In this document: positions 25,705 through 33,941 of the stretch, in pieces
Layout: each line of letters opens with the position of its first letter
How positions within the stretch are numbered: the first letter of the stretch is position 1
Origin: Collimonas fungivorans Ter331
Lineage (GTDB): Bacteria; Pseudomonadota; Gammaproteobacteria; Burkholderiales; Burkholderiaceae_D
NCBI RefSeq assembly: GCF_000221045.1
Contig: NC_015856.1
Coordinates: 248,001-312,000, forward strand
DNA length: 64,000 nucleotides
Reading direction: 5' to 3'
The notes under the pieces: model-generated
Databases searched by the model: none
The model's input: only the letters and a program-made list of their open reading frames with translations
Told to the model about the DNA's origin: nothing
Position numbers and translations under genes: made by a program

Positions 25705-26184
25705 TCAACCGCGCCGGGCTGCTTCAATCGCAGCGACGTCGATCTTTTTCATCGTCATCATGGCATTGAACGCACGCTTGGCGGCGGCACGGTCAGGATC
25801 GGAGATCGCAGCCATCAGGACGCGTGGCGTGATCTGCCACGACAGTCCCCATTTGTCCTTGCACCAGCCGCACGCGTTTTCTTCGCCGCCGTTGCCGACA
25901 ATCGCGTTCCACAAGCGGTCCGTTTCGGCCTGGTCGTCGGTCGCGACCTGGAACGAGAAAGCCTCGTTGTGCTTGATCGATGGCCCGCCGTTCATGCCGA
26001 TGCAAGGAATGCCCATCACTGTGAACTCGACCATCAGGATATCGCCCTCCTTACCCGCAGGATAGTCGCCAGGCGTGCGATAGACTGTTCCCACCGTGCT
26101 GTCCGGGAAAGTCTCGGAGTAGAACTTCGCTGCGTCCAGCGCGGCGCTGTCGAACCAGAGAAAAATAGTGTTTTTGCTGACCAT
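25705..26184 (-). CDS. VOC/PhnB-like (3-demethylubiquinone methyltransferase-like) protein
   Basis: A 159-residue glyoxalase-fold protein: FLWFDSAALDAAKFYSETFPDS, EFTVMGIPCIGMNGGP, FSFQVATDDQAETDRLWNAIVGNGG, CGWCKDKWGLSWQITPRVLM. This is the PhnB/YP_001051499 subfamily, often labelled 3-demethylubiquinone-9 3-methyltransferase although it is not a methyltransferase. AGGAG lies before ATG at 26184; the longer ORF to 26274 lacks a ribosome site. It is the last gene of ordinary composition before the accessory island. Confidence 0.8.
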   Translation of the reverse strand: MVSKNTIFLWFDSAALDAAKFYSETFPDSTVGTVYRTPGDYPAGKEGDILMVEFTVMGIPCIGMNGGPSIKHNEAFSFQVATDDQAETDRLWNAIVGNGGEENACGWCKDKWGLSWQITPRVLMAAISDPDRAAAKRAFNAMMTMKKIDVAAIEAARRG

Positions 26185-26393
26185 GTCGGGTCTCCTTAAT
26201 TGGGACGGATAAAAGAGGGGCCACTCGCCCGTCAACAGGCTGAGTTGCCCGGCCATAGACTTCTTCGATTTCACTTCTTGAAAATAGTGCCGAAAAAATT
26301 CCTGGCCCCATTACTTGATTATTGAACAACGGCAGTGGTATTTTGCTATGGTTGACGAATAGCGGTACGGATGATGGCTTGCTATTATTCCAT

Positions 26394-28145
26394 GTCCGCA
26401 ATCGGCCCAGACTGTGTAAAAACGAATCCAAGCCGGATGCGGCTTCAAATATAACGCAACTTTCTTGTTTTTCGAGTAAACGAAATAAGCGTTGCCGTGT
26501 CATAGCGATATCTCGTCATATATCGGGTGATCAATATGGGACGTTTCATCGAAGGCAGAGCTCGGACGCAAGGTATATTGCTTCCTGAGCAGCTGGACGA
26601 CTACGTTACGGAGAGCAACCCGGTACGGGTAGTTGACGTCTTCGTTGACGAACTGGATTTGGATCAAATGGGATTTGATGGTGTCAATCCAGCGGAAACC
26701 GGACGGCCTGCATATCACCCCTCTGTATTTCTTAAAATCTACATTTACGGTTACCTCAATCGCATTCAATCGAGCCGACGTCTTGAGCGGGAAGCGCAAC
26801 GCAATGTGGAGCTGATGTGGCTGACCGGCCACCTGAAACCTGATTTCAAGACGATCGCCAGCTTTCGTAAAAATAACGGCAAAGCGATTTCAAGCGTGTG
26901 CAGGCAGTTCGTCGTGATATGCCAGCGGCTTGGATTGTTCTCCGAAGCGCTTGTCGCCGTTGATGGCAGCAAATTCAAGGCAGTCAATAACCGTGATCGA
27001 AACTTCACCAGTGCCAAGCTTCAACGAAAGATGGAGGAGATCGAGTCGAGCATTGCGCGTTATCTCACTGTGCTTGATGCATCGGACCGGCAGGAGCCTG
27101 AGCGAAAGCAGGCCACCACGGTGCGATTACAAGAGAAGATCGCTGCTCTCAAGGTTCAGATGCAAGGGCTCAAGGAAGTGGAGATCAAACTTGAACAGGC
27201 GCCCGATAAGCAAATTTCCCTGACCGATCCGGATGCCCGTTCGATGAAGACGCGCGGAACAGGCGTCGTCGGCTACAACGTCCAGACGGCGGTCGATGCG
27301 AAACATCATCTGATTGTCGCGCATGACGTGACTAACGTTGGTATCGACCGAGACCAACTTTCTTCAATGAGCGAGCTGGCCCGTACAGCAATGGCGACGG
27401 AGTCTTTGACGGTAATTGCAGACAGAGGCTATTTCAAGGGCGAAGAAATCCTGGCATGTCATGAAGCTAGCATTGATGTGATCGTCCCAAAGACCGTGAC
27501 ATCAAATGCCACTGCCGAGGGACGGTTTGGCAAAGCCGACTTTATTTACGATGTCCAGACGAACGAATATCGCTGCCCTGCAGGACAGCGTCTGATCTGG
27601 CGATTTACAAACAAAGAAAAAGGGCTGAACCTGCATCGGTATTGGAGTTCGCACTGCCAACAATGCCCACTCAAGCAACAATGCACGGCAAGTCCGCAGC
27701 GTCGCGTAACGCGATGGGAACACGAAGCAGTTCTCGACGCGATGCAAGCCCGCCTGGATCAAACACCTGATGCAATGCGAATCCGTCGTCAAACCGTCGA
27801 GCATCCGTTCGGGACGATTAAGGCCTGGATGGGATCAACCCACTTCCTGACCAAAACAATAAATCGCGTCAGCACCGAAATGAGTTTGCATGTACTGGCT
27901 TACAACATAAAACGGCTGATCAATATCCTGGGCGTTGGCAGATTGATCCAGGTGATGAGCGCATAAGCGCTTTTAACGTTTGCAGCGACGCCATAGCGAC
28001 AGTTCGGCCGCTTTTTACAAATAGTCTAAAATCCAAGGGGTCACAACGCCGCAGCTCTACGGGGTTTATCTAACCCGAAAATGAAGATCCCATGGCATGA
28101 TTATGCTGCTTCTTCGTTTTTACACAGTCTGGGCCAATAGCGGAC
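26394..28145 (+). mobile_element. IS1182-family insertion sequence with perfect inner terminal repeats
   Basis: The transposase gene is flanked by inverted repeats. A 23-base segment at 26404-26426 is the exact reverse complement of 28113-28135 (core TTTTTACACAGTCTGGGCC). Pairing continues outward with two mismatches to 26394 and 28145 (GTCCGC / GCGGAC). The element is therefore about 1.73-1.75 kb. No clear target duplication is visible. The transposase frame and both ends are intact, so it may be active. The outermost bases at the right end (GGCCAATAGCGGAC) match the dispersed intergenic repeat of the island. Confidence 0.85.
26536..27966 (+). CDS. IS1182-family DDE transposase
   Basis: A 476-residue transposase. 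N-terminal DUF772-type domain (YHPSVFLKIYIYGYLNRIQSS region; RNVELMWLTGHLKPDFKTIASFR), catalytic Asp in LVAVDGSKFKAVN, second Asp in TVIADRGYFKGEE, and Glu in RQTVEHPFGTIKAWMG. A zinc-like cluster HCQQCPLKQQC precedes the last motif. ATG at 26536 has GGGTGA upstream; the GTG at 26527 is an alternative. Full length with no frameshift. Confidence 0.95.
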   Translation: MGRFIEGRARTQGILLPEQLDDYVTESNPVRVVDVFVDELDLDQMGFDGVNPAETGRPAYHPSVFLKIYIYGYLNRIQSSRRLEREAQRNVELMWLTGHLKPDFKTIASFRKNNGKAISSVCRQFVVICQRLGLFSEALVAVDGSKFKAVNNRDRNFTSAKLQRKMEEIESSIARYLTVLDASDRQEPERKQATTVRLQEKIAALKVQMQGLKEVEIKLEQAPDKQISLTDPDARSMKTRGTGVVGYNVQTAVDAKHHLIVAHDVTNVGIDRDQLSSMSELARTAMATESLTVIADRGYFKGEEILACHEASIDVIVPKTVTSNATAEGRFGKADFIYDVQTNEYRCPAGQRLIWRFTNKEKGLNLHRYWSSHCQQCPLKQQCTASPQRRVTRWEHEAVLDAMQARLDQTPDAMRIRRQTVEHPFGTIKAWMGSTHFLTKTINRVSTEMSLHVLAYNIKRLINILGVGRLIQVMSA

Positions 28146-28180
28146 TGCCGCGAAGCCCAATACTAGAGAGAACCTACAGA

Positions 28181-28504
28181 GTGCATACCGATTCTATTTT
28201 TTATCTCGAAAGCCCTGGAGATAGGCCCGCGTATTACAAAATCGCTGACCATCTCTGGGGAGCATCGGCAAACGTAGACTCAGATGGCAACAGTAGCCAT
28301 CCGGAAGATACACAGTGGACCGAGCTCTCACTTTTTCTTCGCGATGGGAAGGAACGAGACCAAGTTCATATTGACCCAGTTTCGCTCGTCCCGCTTATTT
28401 TAGAAATACGCTCCCCGGATAGGGAAGTTGCGAGACATGTCGTAACCTACCTCCATGAGGTAGCTGGTGGAATGATTTCACAAGACCCACAAAAGTCTGG
28501 TTGA
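28181..28504 (+). CDS. Hypothetical protein next to the IS right end
   Basis: A possible 107-residue soluble protein (VHTDSIFYLESPGDRPAYY; DQVHIDPVSLVPLILEIRS; VVTYLHEVAGG). The frame is open from 28097, but the upstream residues are encoded by the IS terminal repeat and cannot be original. GTG at 28181, with AGAGAGAA upstream, gives a plausible start; alternatively the IS removed the true 5' end and this is a remnant. I do not recognise the family. It is followed by a copy of the island repeat at 28513. Confidence 0.45.
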   Translation: MHTDSIFYLESPGDRPAYYKIADHLWGASANVDSDGNSSHPEDTQWTELSLFLRDGKERDQVHIDPVSLVPLILEIRSPDREVARHVVTYLHEVAGGMISQDPQKSG

Positions 28505-28512
28505 CCGAGTGT

Positions 28513-28545
28513 GGCCGGCATCTGTCAGCCAATACCGGTCCTTCG
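28513..28545 (+). repeat. Island hairpin repeat, divergent copy
   Basis: It contains CAGCCAATACCGGTCCTTCG, matching the core GGCCAGAAGCGGTCGTT with several changes. It lies 9 bases after a stop codon. Confidence 0.5.
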
Positions 28546-28640
28546 CGCGTAGCGTCAATTTGATACTATTCCGACAATTTTTGTGATCAAGATACTCCAT
28601 TCAAATTTATCCAATGGCAGTGTGAAATGACAAGGATTTT

Positions 28641-29066
28641 ATGTTGGCTCGTGCGACGATGCTGGGGTTGGCAATGGCTGTGTCCGGACATGTTTCGGCC
28701 TCAGAAGCGCTGATTTATGCTGCCGTTTACGAATGCAACTCAAAGTCTATAAATCTAGAAATGGTTCAAATATGCTCGACGCAGTTTCCCAAATTAGCGA
28801 CCCGCGCAGCTGACGCTTACCGAATGTGGCTCACACGAAATTCTACCAAGGCCGCCGCGACTGAAAACGCTTGTGAACAAGAGTTGCGAGCCAAGGCAAC
28901 GAGTGACTCGAAACTGGAAGTCGATGCAGTCCGCAAACAAATGAACGACCTGAAGAAGGAAATCAGAAGCAATTTCCAGGTGCGGGTACAGGTCGAAGGT
29001 GCAAGCGCATGCGATGAATCGCTGCGTCAACTAGAAACAGGTAGCGGTGCAATGGACCTCAAATAA
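28641..29066 (+). CDS. Exported hypothetical protein, helical, four cysteines
   Basis: A 141-residue protein with a signal peptide (TMLGLAMAVSGHVSASEA), then a mostly helical mature part with Cys in VYECNSKSI, QICSTQF, ENACEQE and GASACDE, spaced as if for two disulfides. AAGGA lies before the ATG. The mature sequence is charged and coiled-coil-like around residues 85-115 (VDAVRKQMNDLKKEIRSNF). The family is not recognised. Location is probably periplasmic. Confidence 0.65.
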   Translation: MLARATMLGLAMAVSGHVSASEALIYAAVYECNSKSINLEMVQICSTQFPKLATRAADAYRMWLTRNSTKAAATENACEQELRAKATSDSKLEVDAVRKQMNDLKKEIRSNFQVRVQVEGASACDESLRQLETGSGAMDLK

Positions 29067-29130
29067 ACAGGTGATGGCATGCCTATTCCAAATTCAAGGA
29101 ATTAATCATCGAGTGTATGACCAGCAGAAA

Positions 29131-29148
29131 CCGGCCAACTGCCGCCAT
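29131..29148 (+). repeat. Island hairpin repeat, weak copy
   Basis: CCGGCCAACTGCCGCCAT resembles the repeat core GGCCAGAAGCGGTC but with several substitutions. It is in the gap after the stop at 29066. Confidence 0.35.
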
Positions 29149-29291
29149 TTGGAGATGCTTCGAATCTGATGTTGTCAGAGAAACTTATTCGTGGCACGAT
29201 AAGTTGAGTATCGACTAGGATCGCGTCAACCGCGCCAAACCCGCGCAAATTGCTGCTTGACGGGCTATGAGAACACGAAGGCAAATGGAGT

Positions 29292-29717
29292 ATGAAAATT
29301 CAAGTCCGACTTTTGCTTTACGTCACGATGGCTATAGCAATTTGGTTCACCCTCAGTCGGGTCGGTCCAACCAACAAGTACTTACAGTTATCTCAAGCGG
29401 GCGTGCATTCCGTTGCGGTTGTCGTTAGACCTGATTGCACAAACCACGCAACAATAATTTATCGCTTTGAGGTAGCAGGCAATCAGTTTGAATCTCATGA
29501 TGGCGCAAGCAATGCGGGGAAGAACTGCGCAAATGTTAAACCCGGTGATGTGCTTAGCATTCTTTACCTGCCAACTAATCCGACCGTCAACACCATTGGT
29601 GACCCCGGCGCCGAATTGCAAAACGAAAGAATTTCCGTCGCACTTGTTGCACTTTTCTTCCCGGCTTTTATCCTTTGGGCATATTTACGACGTCGGAAGT
29701 CATGGAAAGGCACATAA
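29292..29717 (+). CDS. DUF3592-like membrane protein
   Basis: A 141-residue protein with an N-terminal transmembrane helix (LLLYVTMAIAIWFTLS), an extracytoplasmic domain with TIIYRFEVAGNQFESHDG and PGDVLSILYLPTNPTVNTIGD, and a C-terminal helix (ISVALVALFFPAFILWAYL) followed by RRRK. The Y-x-F-x-V-x-G and V-x-YLP-x-NP pattern is the DUF3592 signature. Function unknown. It is in the island's plus-strand gene run with a full repeat just after the stop. Confidence 0.6.
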   Translation: MKIQVRLLLYVTMAIAIWFTLSRVGPTNKYLQLSQAGVHSVAVVVRPDCTNHATIIYRFEVAGNQFESHDGASNAGKNCANVKPGDVLSILYLPTNPTVNTIGDPGAELQNERISVALVALFFPAFILWAYLRRRKSWKGT

Positions 29718-29744
29718 CGTATCCGGCGAACGCCAAGATCGGTT

Positions 29745-29794
29745 TGGGTTGAATCGAGCCCGTACAACCGGCTCAAAACGGCAGCGGATTCAAC
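29745..29794 (+). repeat. Island hairpin repeat, near full-length copy
   Basis: It begins TGGGTTGAATCGAGCCC and continues with ACCGGCTCAAAACGG, then CAGCGGATTCAAC, in the same order as the longest copy at 37321. It starts 27 bases after the DUF3592-like stop. Confidence 0.65.
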
Positions 29795-29874
29795 TGGTCG
29801 ATAGTGACTGCCAAACTAATGACGCTTCAAAACGCTGAGGCGCGAGTTCTTAGGTAAATGTGGGATTAGACATT

Positions 29875-30342
29875 ATGCATACAGGCTCTCAAGCTGGCTA
29901 TTGGGTTGTGGAGTGGACGGAGGATTGGGATTCGTCCCTTAATGAACTTATTGGTCGCCTCCCAGAAATAGTTGTGGGGCGGTATGTGGCCATCGCATCA
30001 TGTGGTAGCGGACCATATAGACCGACAGACGTCGAGATAGCAGCTGGATGGCACAACCGACACGGAATGGCGGTTAGCCCGCGGATTTCAGAGGTTTCTC
30101 AATTGCCGATGCCTGGCTTTGACGAATGGTATGTGTACGATAATTCAGGAGCCCCCAATTACTGTCGCGCATTTGTAAATCACTTTGGATTTGCACCACT
30201 CGGCGCAAGCAACGACTTAGCAAATGCGTTCTGGTCACAAGTAGAAGTCTGTCAACCACTGCATGTGCTTGGTGCCGGAACACCCACAATGTTTTTTGTA
30301 ACGCGCGACGAAGCGCTGTTTAGGAAAGTAACGAATGCTTAA
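29875..30342 (+). CDS. Hypothetical protein
   Basis: A 155-residue soluble protein rich in aromatic residues (GYWVVEWTEDWDSSLNELIGRL; YVYDNSGAPNYCRAFVNHFGFAPL; FWSQVEVCQPLHVLGAGTPTMFF). I do not recognise the family; the acidic, Trp-rich character is like many immunity-type proteins but this is only an impression. ATG at 29875 is used; GTG at 29860 with TAGG upstream is equally possible. It is followed by a repeat copy at 30394. Confidence 0.55.
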   Translation: MHTGSQAGYWVVEWTEDWDSSLNELIGRLPEIVVGRYVAIASCGSGPYRPTDVEIAAGWHNRHGMAVSPRISEVSQLPMPGFDEWYVYDNSGAPNYCRAFVNHFGFAPLGASNDLANAFWSQVEVCQPLHVLGAGTPTMFFVTRDEALFRKVTNA

Positions 30343-30393
30343 CTTGGGCTTCGCGCCGGTTGTGGAGGATGTTTGAGCTAGTTGCACGGTTAC

Positions 30394-30416
30394 GAATCTG
30401 CCAGAAGCCGTCATTC
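30394..30416 (+). repeat. Island hairpin repeat, core copy
   Basis: CTGCCAGAAGCCGTCATTC matches the core GGCCAGAAGCGGTCGTT. It is in the convergent gap between the gene ending at 30342 and the signal peptidase. Confidence 0.55.
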
Positions 30417-30481
30417 AGCGGACGAATGAAACATTCGTGTGCGACACAGTTCTTCATGTAGAACAATGTGAAAAATTCCAA

Positions 30482-31330
30482 TCAGAAGACATACGCGACT
30501 TTTCCCACTAAATTCGTCTCTGGGACAAATCCCCAATAACGACTGTCTTCTGAATTATCGCGGTTATCACCAAGTACAAAATATTGATGCTCAGGAACCT
30601 TACCTTCGAAGTCGGGGCTAGCAATGTTATTGAGAAGTTTTGTCCGCCAAGACGCACTTCCAAATCTTTCATCCACAATTACTTGCTGTGCCTCACTGAC
30701 TTTTTTCTCGGTTTGGACTGTCACGCCGTTGATAACGAGTTGTTTGGATTTATATGAAATGACATCGCCCGGAAGCCCTATGATGCGCTTAACATAATCC
30801 AGAGATGGATCGGGCGGGTAACGAAAAACAAACACGTCGCCTCGGTTTACCGGCAGCGTTGGTGCTCCGGTTATCACGGGAATTCCAAAGGTTCCATAGT
30901 TACCGTACCCCCATTTTTTTACAACGATGTACGATCCTGCAGTCAGCGATGGCTCCATTGAACTGGAAGGCATTCTAAACGGCTCATAGAGGAAGCCGCG
31001 AAAGCAAAAAACAACAAGAACACTTGCGAAACATATGCTGATCAAGCCGTACCACTTGCTGTACCACGGTCTGGATACGAAAGTTCCGCTGCGCTTAGCG
31101 AGTTGGTGTGCATGGATAGCGCAAGCAATCATGATTAGCCAGGTAAAGGAAAAATACTTCAGTGCGTATGGACTTCTGGTCACGCTAAGCCAAAACTCAG
31201 TGATTCCAGTTATTACGCCAAAGAGGAAATAAAACAGTGCCCACCAAGGTTTGACCACGTAAAACATACCAATTGGTTGTAGCAAGAGCCCTAGTACAAA
31301 AGCCAGCCATTTATTCGGTTTCCACTGCAT
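30482..31330 (-). CDS. Signal peptidase I homologue with extra N-terminal helices
   Basis: A 282-residue S26 signal peptidase. The catalytic Ser is in MPSSSMEPSL, the catalytic Lys in DYVKRIIGLPGD, and the conserved box GDNRDNSEDSRYWGFVP is intact, so it is probably active. Before these lie four hydrophobic segments (LAFVLGLLLQPIGMFYVV; ALFYFLFGVITGITEFWL; YFSFTWLIMIACAIHAH; LISICFASVLVVFCF), three more than needed to anchor the enzyme and unlike LepB of E. coli (two). It is not beside lepA or rnc but inside the island. ATG at 31330 has GGGAT upstream; 31351 is an alternative. Confidence 0.8.
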   Translation of the reverse strand: MQWKPNKWLAFVLGLLLQPIGMFYVVKPWWALFYFLFGVITGITEFWLSVTRSPYALKYFSFTWLIMIACAIHAHQLAKRSGTFVSRPWYSKWYGLISICFASVLVVFCFRGFLYEPFRMPSSSMEPSLTAGSYIVVKKWGYGNYGTFGIPVITGAPTLPVNRGDVFVFRYPPDPSLDYVKRIIGLPGDVISYKSKQLVINGVTVQTEKKVSEAQQVIVDERFGSASWRTKLLNNIASPDFEGKVPEHQYFVLGDNRDNSEDSRYWGFVPETNLVGKVAYVF

Positions 31331-31430
31331 GTTGTTATATCCCGGTTGCATACATTGTTTAGCTTAATCTTCCGCCAGCTACGGTTTGCAGGTTTTATGG
31401 CTTTAAAGGTTTCTTGTGGCTGAATTATTA

Positions 31431-31802
31431 TTACTGATAAATTCTAGTTACGATTTTCTTGCCGTCAGTTTCATACTCAAGCGTACTGTCATACGGAGCA
31501 CCAAGCTGCCGCAACTTATTTTTGATGAATGGAATACCGTTCACGATATTGTCTAGTTCAATATCAATGCCAACCCATTCGACCTTTCGATCTTTTGAGA
31601 GTGAGCTCCCACCACCTGTAACCTCACCAAGATTCGCTTGCTTGAGTGCCTCATCAAGAGGATCTTCGTATTTATTTTCCCGCTCAATGGGCAGGATTGA
31701 CTCGGTTACTCTAGCAAAGACAAAGGTGGACTTACCTTGTGTAATCCCCGGAACTGAGATGATAATTAACAGCGCGGCGATCAATGCTTGGAGTGGTTTC
31801 AT
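31431..31802 (-). CDS. Exported hypothetical protein
   Basis: A 123-residue protein with a signal peptide (LQALIAALLIIISVPGITQG) and a soluble domain: EDPLDEALKQANLGEVTGGG, VEWVGIDIELDNIVNGIPFIKNKLRQLGAP and a final YETDGKKIVTRIYQ. The acidic strand-helix pattern suggests a small alpha/beta domain, but I do not recognise it. ATG at 31802 was chosen for the signal peptide; the frame is open further upstream without a ribosome site. It shares the strand with the signal peptidase 100 bases downstream and may be cotranscribed. Confidence 0.55.
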   Translation of the reverse strand: MKPLQALIAALLIIISVPGITQGKSTFVFARVTESILPIERENKYEDPLDEALKQANLGEVTGGGSSLSKDRKVEWVGIDIELDNIVNGIPFIKNKLRQLGAPYDSTLEYETDGKKIVTRIYQ

Positions 31803-32242
31803 GTTAGCCAGGGGGCCGAGGTAAGGGTTAGCTGCACCTAGATGGGTCACCAAAAAAACAAAGCTTTCGTCCCTATTGGAGATGACTGCAAGGGCAATAA
31901 ATATATTGCCACAAAACAATTGTCTAGGCAATATTATATTTGCCGGATATCAATAACTGTTTTCGGCAAAAATGGGCAGTCGTGAGCGGTCTTCAAACTG
32001 CATTTTTCCCGAATAAGGCTTTCGTTTTGGTAGAGCCAAGCTGAGCCAAAGACAGCGATGAGCTGCATGAGGTAAATGATGCGCTCCGTGCAGAAGCCAC
32101 AGGTTAATGTACATCGCGGCAGCCCGCTGTCGGCCAGGAACCGCCGGTCGGAAATTCTCCTCAAAGCCGACGTTCGCGCCGTCGCTTTTGGCAAGCTGCC
32201 GTGTTAAATTGGAATTTTGCAACATGTAGCAGGTAGAAACCC
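31803..32242. other. Gene-poor stretch of the island
   Basis: No supported gene. It holds a degenerate copy of the island repeat at 32128-32149 (CGGCCAGGAACCGCCGGTC) and, near 32165-32190, GC-richer sequence unlike its surroundings. The overlapping minus-strand ORFs at 31934-32225 run through this repeat, have no ribosome site and look like chance frames. Confidence 0.5.
32128..32149 (+). repeat. Island hairpin repeat, divergent copy
   Basis: CGGCCAGGAACCGCCGGTC aligns to CGGCCAGAAGCGGTC with an internal change; it is followed by sequence not shared with the other copies. Confidence 0.45.
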
Positions 32243-32536
32243 ATGGCCTATTTTCTCCTAATCAGTATTTCGCTCGTCGCTACCGGACTTGCCTGGAAAC
32301 GGATATTTGGAAAGGAAAAATATTGGGTAATCAAATTTGGCTATTTGGTTTTGTCAGCTATACCACTTGCTGGACCACTTTTCTATTTATTGATTGATCC
32401 GCCCGAGAGTTCGCCAATTGCTGTTCCGCCCGAAGAATTCTGGACTCCCAAAAATCCGAAGGTTTGGCCGTCCTTTAGTCCACTGATCAATTCACTGCGC
32501 AGACTTTTTTTTGGATCAGCAAATAGGGACCTGTAG
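32243..32536 (+). CDS. Small membrane protein
   Basis: A 97-residue protein with two helices (YFLLISISLVATGLAW and FGYLVLSAIPLAGPLFYLLI) joined by a short charged loop (KRIFGKEKYW), and a Pro-rich C-terminal tail (PPESSPIAVPPEEFW) ending in a basic amphipathic segment (INSLRRLFF). Family not recognised. The start ATG follows GCAGGTAG. A repeat copy follows at 32575. Confidence 0.6.
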   Translation: MAYFLLISISLVATGLAWKRIFGKEKYWVIKFGYLVLSAIPLAGPLFYLLIDPPESSPIAVPPEEFWTPKNPKVWPSFSPLINSLRRLFFGSANRDL

Positions 32537-32574
32537 AAATGATTGGGCACTCTTGGCCATAAGGTCCGATGCGT

Positions 32575-32598
32575 ACTACCGGCCAATAGCTGACTCAT
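32575..32598 (+). repeat. Island hairpin repeat, core copy
   Basis: CCGGCCAATAGCTGACTCAT matches the GGCCAATAGCGGAC form that also ends the IS1182 element. Located between the small membrane protein and the HEAT-repeat gene. Confidence 0.55.
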
Positions 32599-32624
32599 AG
32601 AATGTAAGGAAGAAATCGACAAGA

Positions 32625-33464
32625 ATGAATATTGGTAATCCAATGACGCATAGTCTCAAAAGCCTCGTCGGTATCGCACTTCAAGGCTGGGACAGCGACA
32701 AGAGTTGGCAGGCAATCGCGGAGCTGCAGATGCGCGGATCACCTGAAGCTCTCGCTATTTCCCGTAGGTTTACAAAGTGTCGGAATTGGAGAAAACGAGC
32801 TCTAGGCTTGTATGTCGCATCCCAGCTTCGCAGAAGCCAAAAAGGCGGGACGATAGAAAGCGTGGAGTATGCGTTGCGGGAAACGCAAGCGATGTTGTTA
32901 GTTGGTTTGCGGGATGACTGTGTTGAAGTTGTACGTGCCGCAATTTCTGGATTTGCTCACAGGCCGCATCAGTCGGCATTGCCGAATCTCATTAGATTTG
33001 CAAGCCACCCAGATCAACAGATACGTCTCCAAGTTGCCATTACGTTAGGCAGCTACATCGAGATTGAATCAATTGATGCGCTATTAATGCTTGCGACAGA
33101 CATCTCTGATGACGTTCGCAATTGGGCGACCTTTGGCATCGGCTCGATGCATCGGGCAGATAATTCCAAGATACGGGACCTATTATGGCGCAATTTACAG
33201 GACAGCGATGAAGATGTCAGAGGTGAGGCGGTGGTCGGCCTGGCAATTCGCAAGGATGAGCGAGTCATCTCAGTCCTGCTTGAATTGTTAGACACTCACT
33301 GCCGAGTCTTTGAACTGGATGCTGCGGAACGAACGGCGAGTCCGCTGCTTTTGGATCGCCTGAACGCATTAAAGAAGTCTGTTACCGATAAAGATACAAT
33401 TGATTCATATTGGTATCGACATCTTTTAGATGCGATTGTGGCGTGTAGTCGTACCAAAATGTAG
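32625..33464 (+). CDS. HEAT-repeat protein
   Basis: A 279-residue soluble all-helical protein. HEAT-like repeats of about 32-40 residues run from residue 75 to 215, each with a D-x-x-V/I-R element (DDCVEVVRAAISGFAH; PDQQIRLQVAITLGSY; SDDVRNWATFGIGSM; DEDVRGEAVVGLAIR). Such solenoids usually bind proteins; no enzyme signature is present. AAGGAAG lies upstream of ATG 32625; 32643 is another possible start. A repeat copy follows 16 bases after the stop. Confidence 0.75.
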   Translation: MNIGNPMTHSLKSLVGIALQGWDSDKSWQAIAELQMRGSPEALAISRRFTKCRNWRKRALGLYVASQLRRSQKGGTIESVEYALRETQAMLLVGLRDDCVEVVRAAISGFAHRPHQSALPNLIRFASHPDQQIRLQVAITLGSYIEIESIDALLMLATDISDDVRNWATFGIGSMHRADNSKIRDLLWRNLQDSDEDVRGEAVVGLAIRKDERVISVLLELLDTHCRVFELDAAERTASPLLLDRLNALKKSVTDKDTIDSYWYRHLLDAIVACSRTKM

Positions 33465-33480
33465 GAACGGCCCAGATTTT

Positions 33481-33522
33481 TGGGTACGTAACCGGCCCAA
33501 TTCGGCCAGAAGCGGCCGTTGA
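33481..33522 (+). repeat. Island hairpin repeat, long copy
   Basis: It begins TGGGTACGTAACCGGCCC and ends CGGCCAGAAGCGGCCGTTGA, the same order as the 37321 copy with the middle shortened. It starts 17 bases after the HEAT-repeat stop. Confidence 0.65.
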
Positions 33523-33569
33523 CGAATACCCCCAAACCTATGCCATTTAAAAGGGAGCAGATCCTAATT

Positions 33570-33878
33570 ATGAAAATCGAAGCCCTACACTGGAGTTTGG
33601 TAAACATTGCCGCCCGTCTGTTCGGAATTATGCTCTTGCTTGCAGGATTGGTCTTTGGACTTACGGCATTGGCTCAGCTTTATGGTCTCGACTTGCCCAC
33701 GCCAGGAGTTAGCACACTAGGAAATTTTCTTCTGTCGGCGTTCTCTCTGGTATTCGCCGTATCGTTCCTTACGGTAAGGCCTTACAGACCAAATGTGGCA
33801 AGGCAAGATTCGGATACGCCGGGGGAGCATCAACCAAAGTTGGGATGGTGGACTGGCACACCCGCAAAAAATGTTTGA
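33570..33878 (+). CDS. Small membrane protein
   Basis: A 102-residue protein with two transmembrane helices (FGIMLLLAGLVFGLTALAQLY and LGNFLLSAFSLVFAVSFL) separated by GLDLPTPGVST, and a polar C-terminal tail (QDSDTPGEHQPKLGWWTG). AAGGGAG lies 12 bases before the ATG at 33570. The longer ORF from 33519 begins inside the repeat and was rejected. Function unknown. Confidence 0.6.
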   Translation: MKIEALHWSLVNIAARLFGIMLLLAGLVFGLTALAQLYGLDLPTPGVSTLGNFLLSAFSLVFAVSFLTVRPYRPNVARQDSDTPGEHQPKLGWWTGTPAKNV

Positions 33879-33941
33879 ATGGGGGATATTCGGCACACTA
33901 AACATGAGGCCAAATCAGTCCATCAATAGGTTAAGAAATAT

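Noticed and set aside
26380-28160. Target-site duplication of the IS1182 element
   Set aside because: No matching short direct repeat is visible outside either the 23-bp or the 33-bp version of the ends.
28097-28180. N-terminal extension of the gene after the IS
   Set aside because: These codons are the IS terminal repeat and flank; a downstream GTG is a better start.
31934-32225. Two overlapping minus-strand ORFs (86 and 91 codons)
   Set aside because: They run through a degenerate repeat copy, have no ribosome site and no sensible protein pattern.
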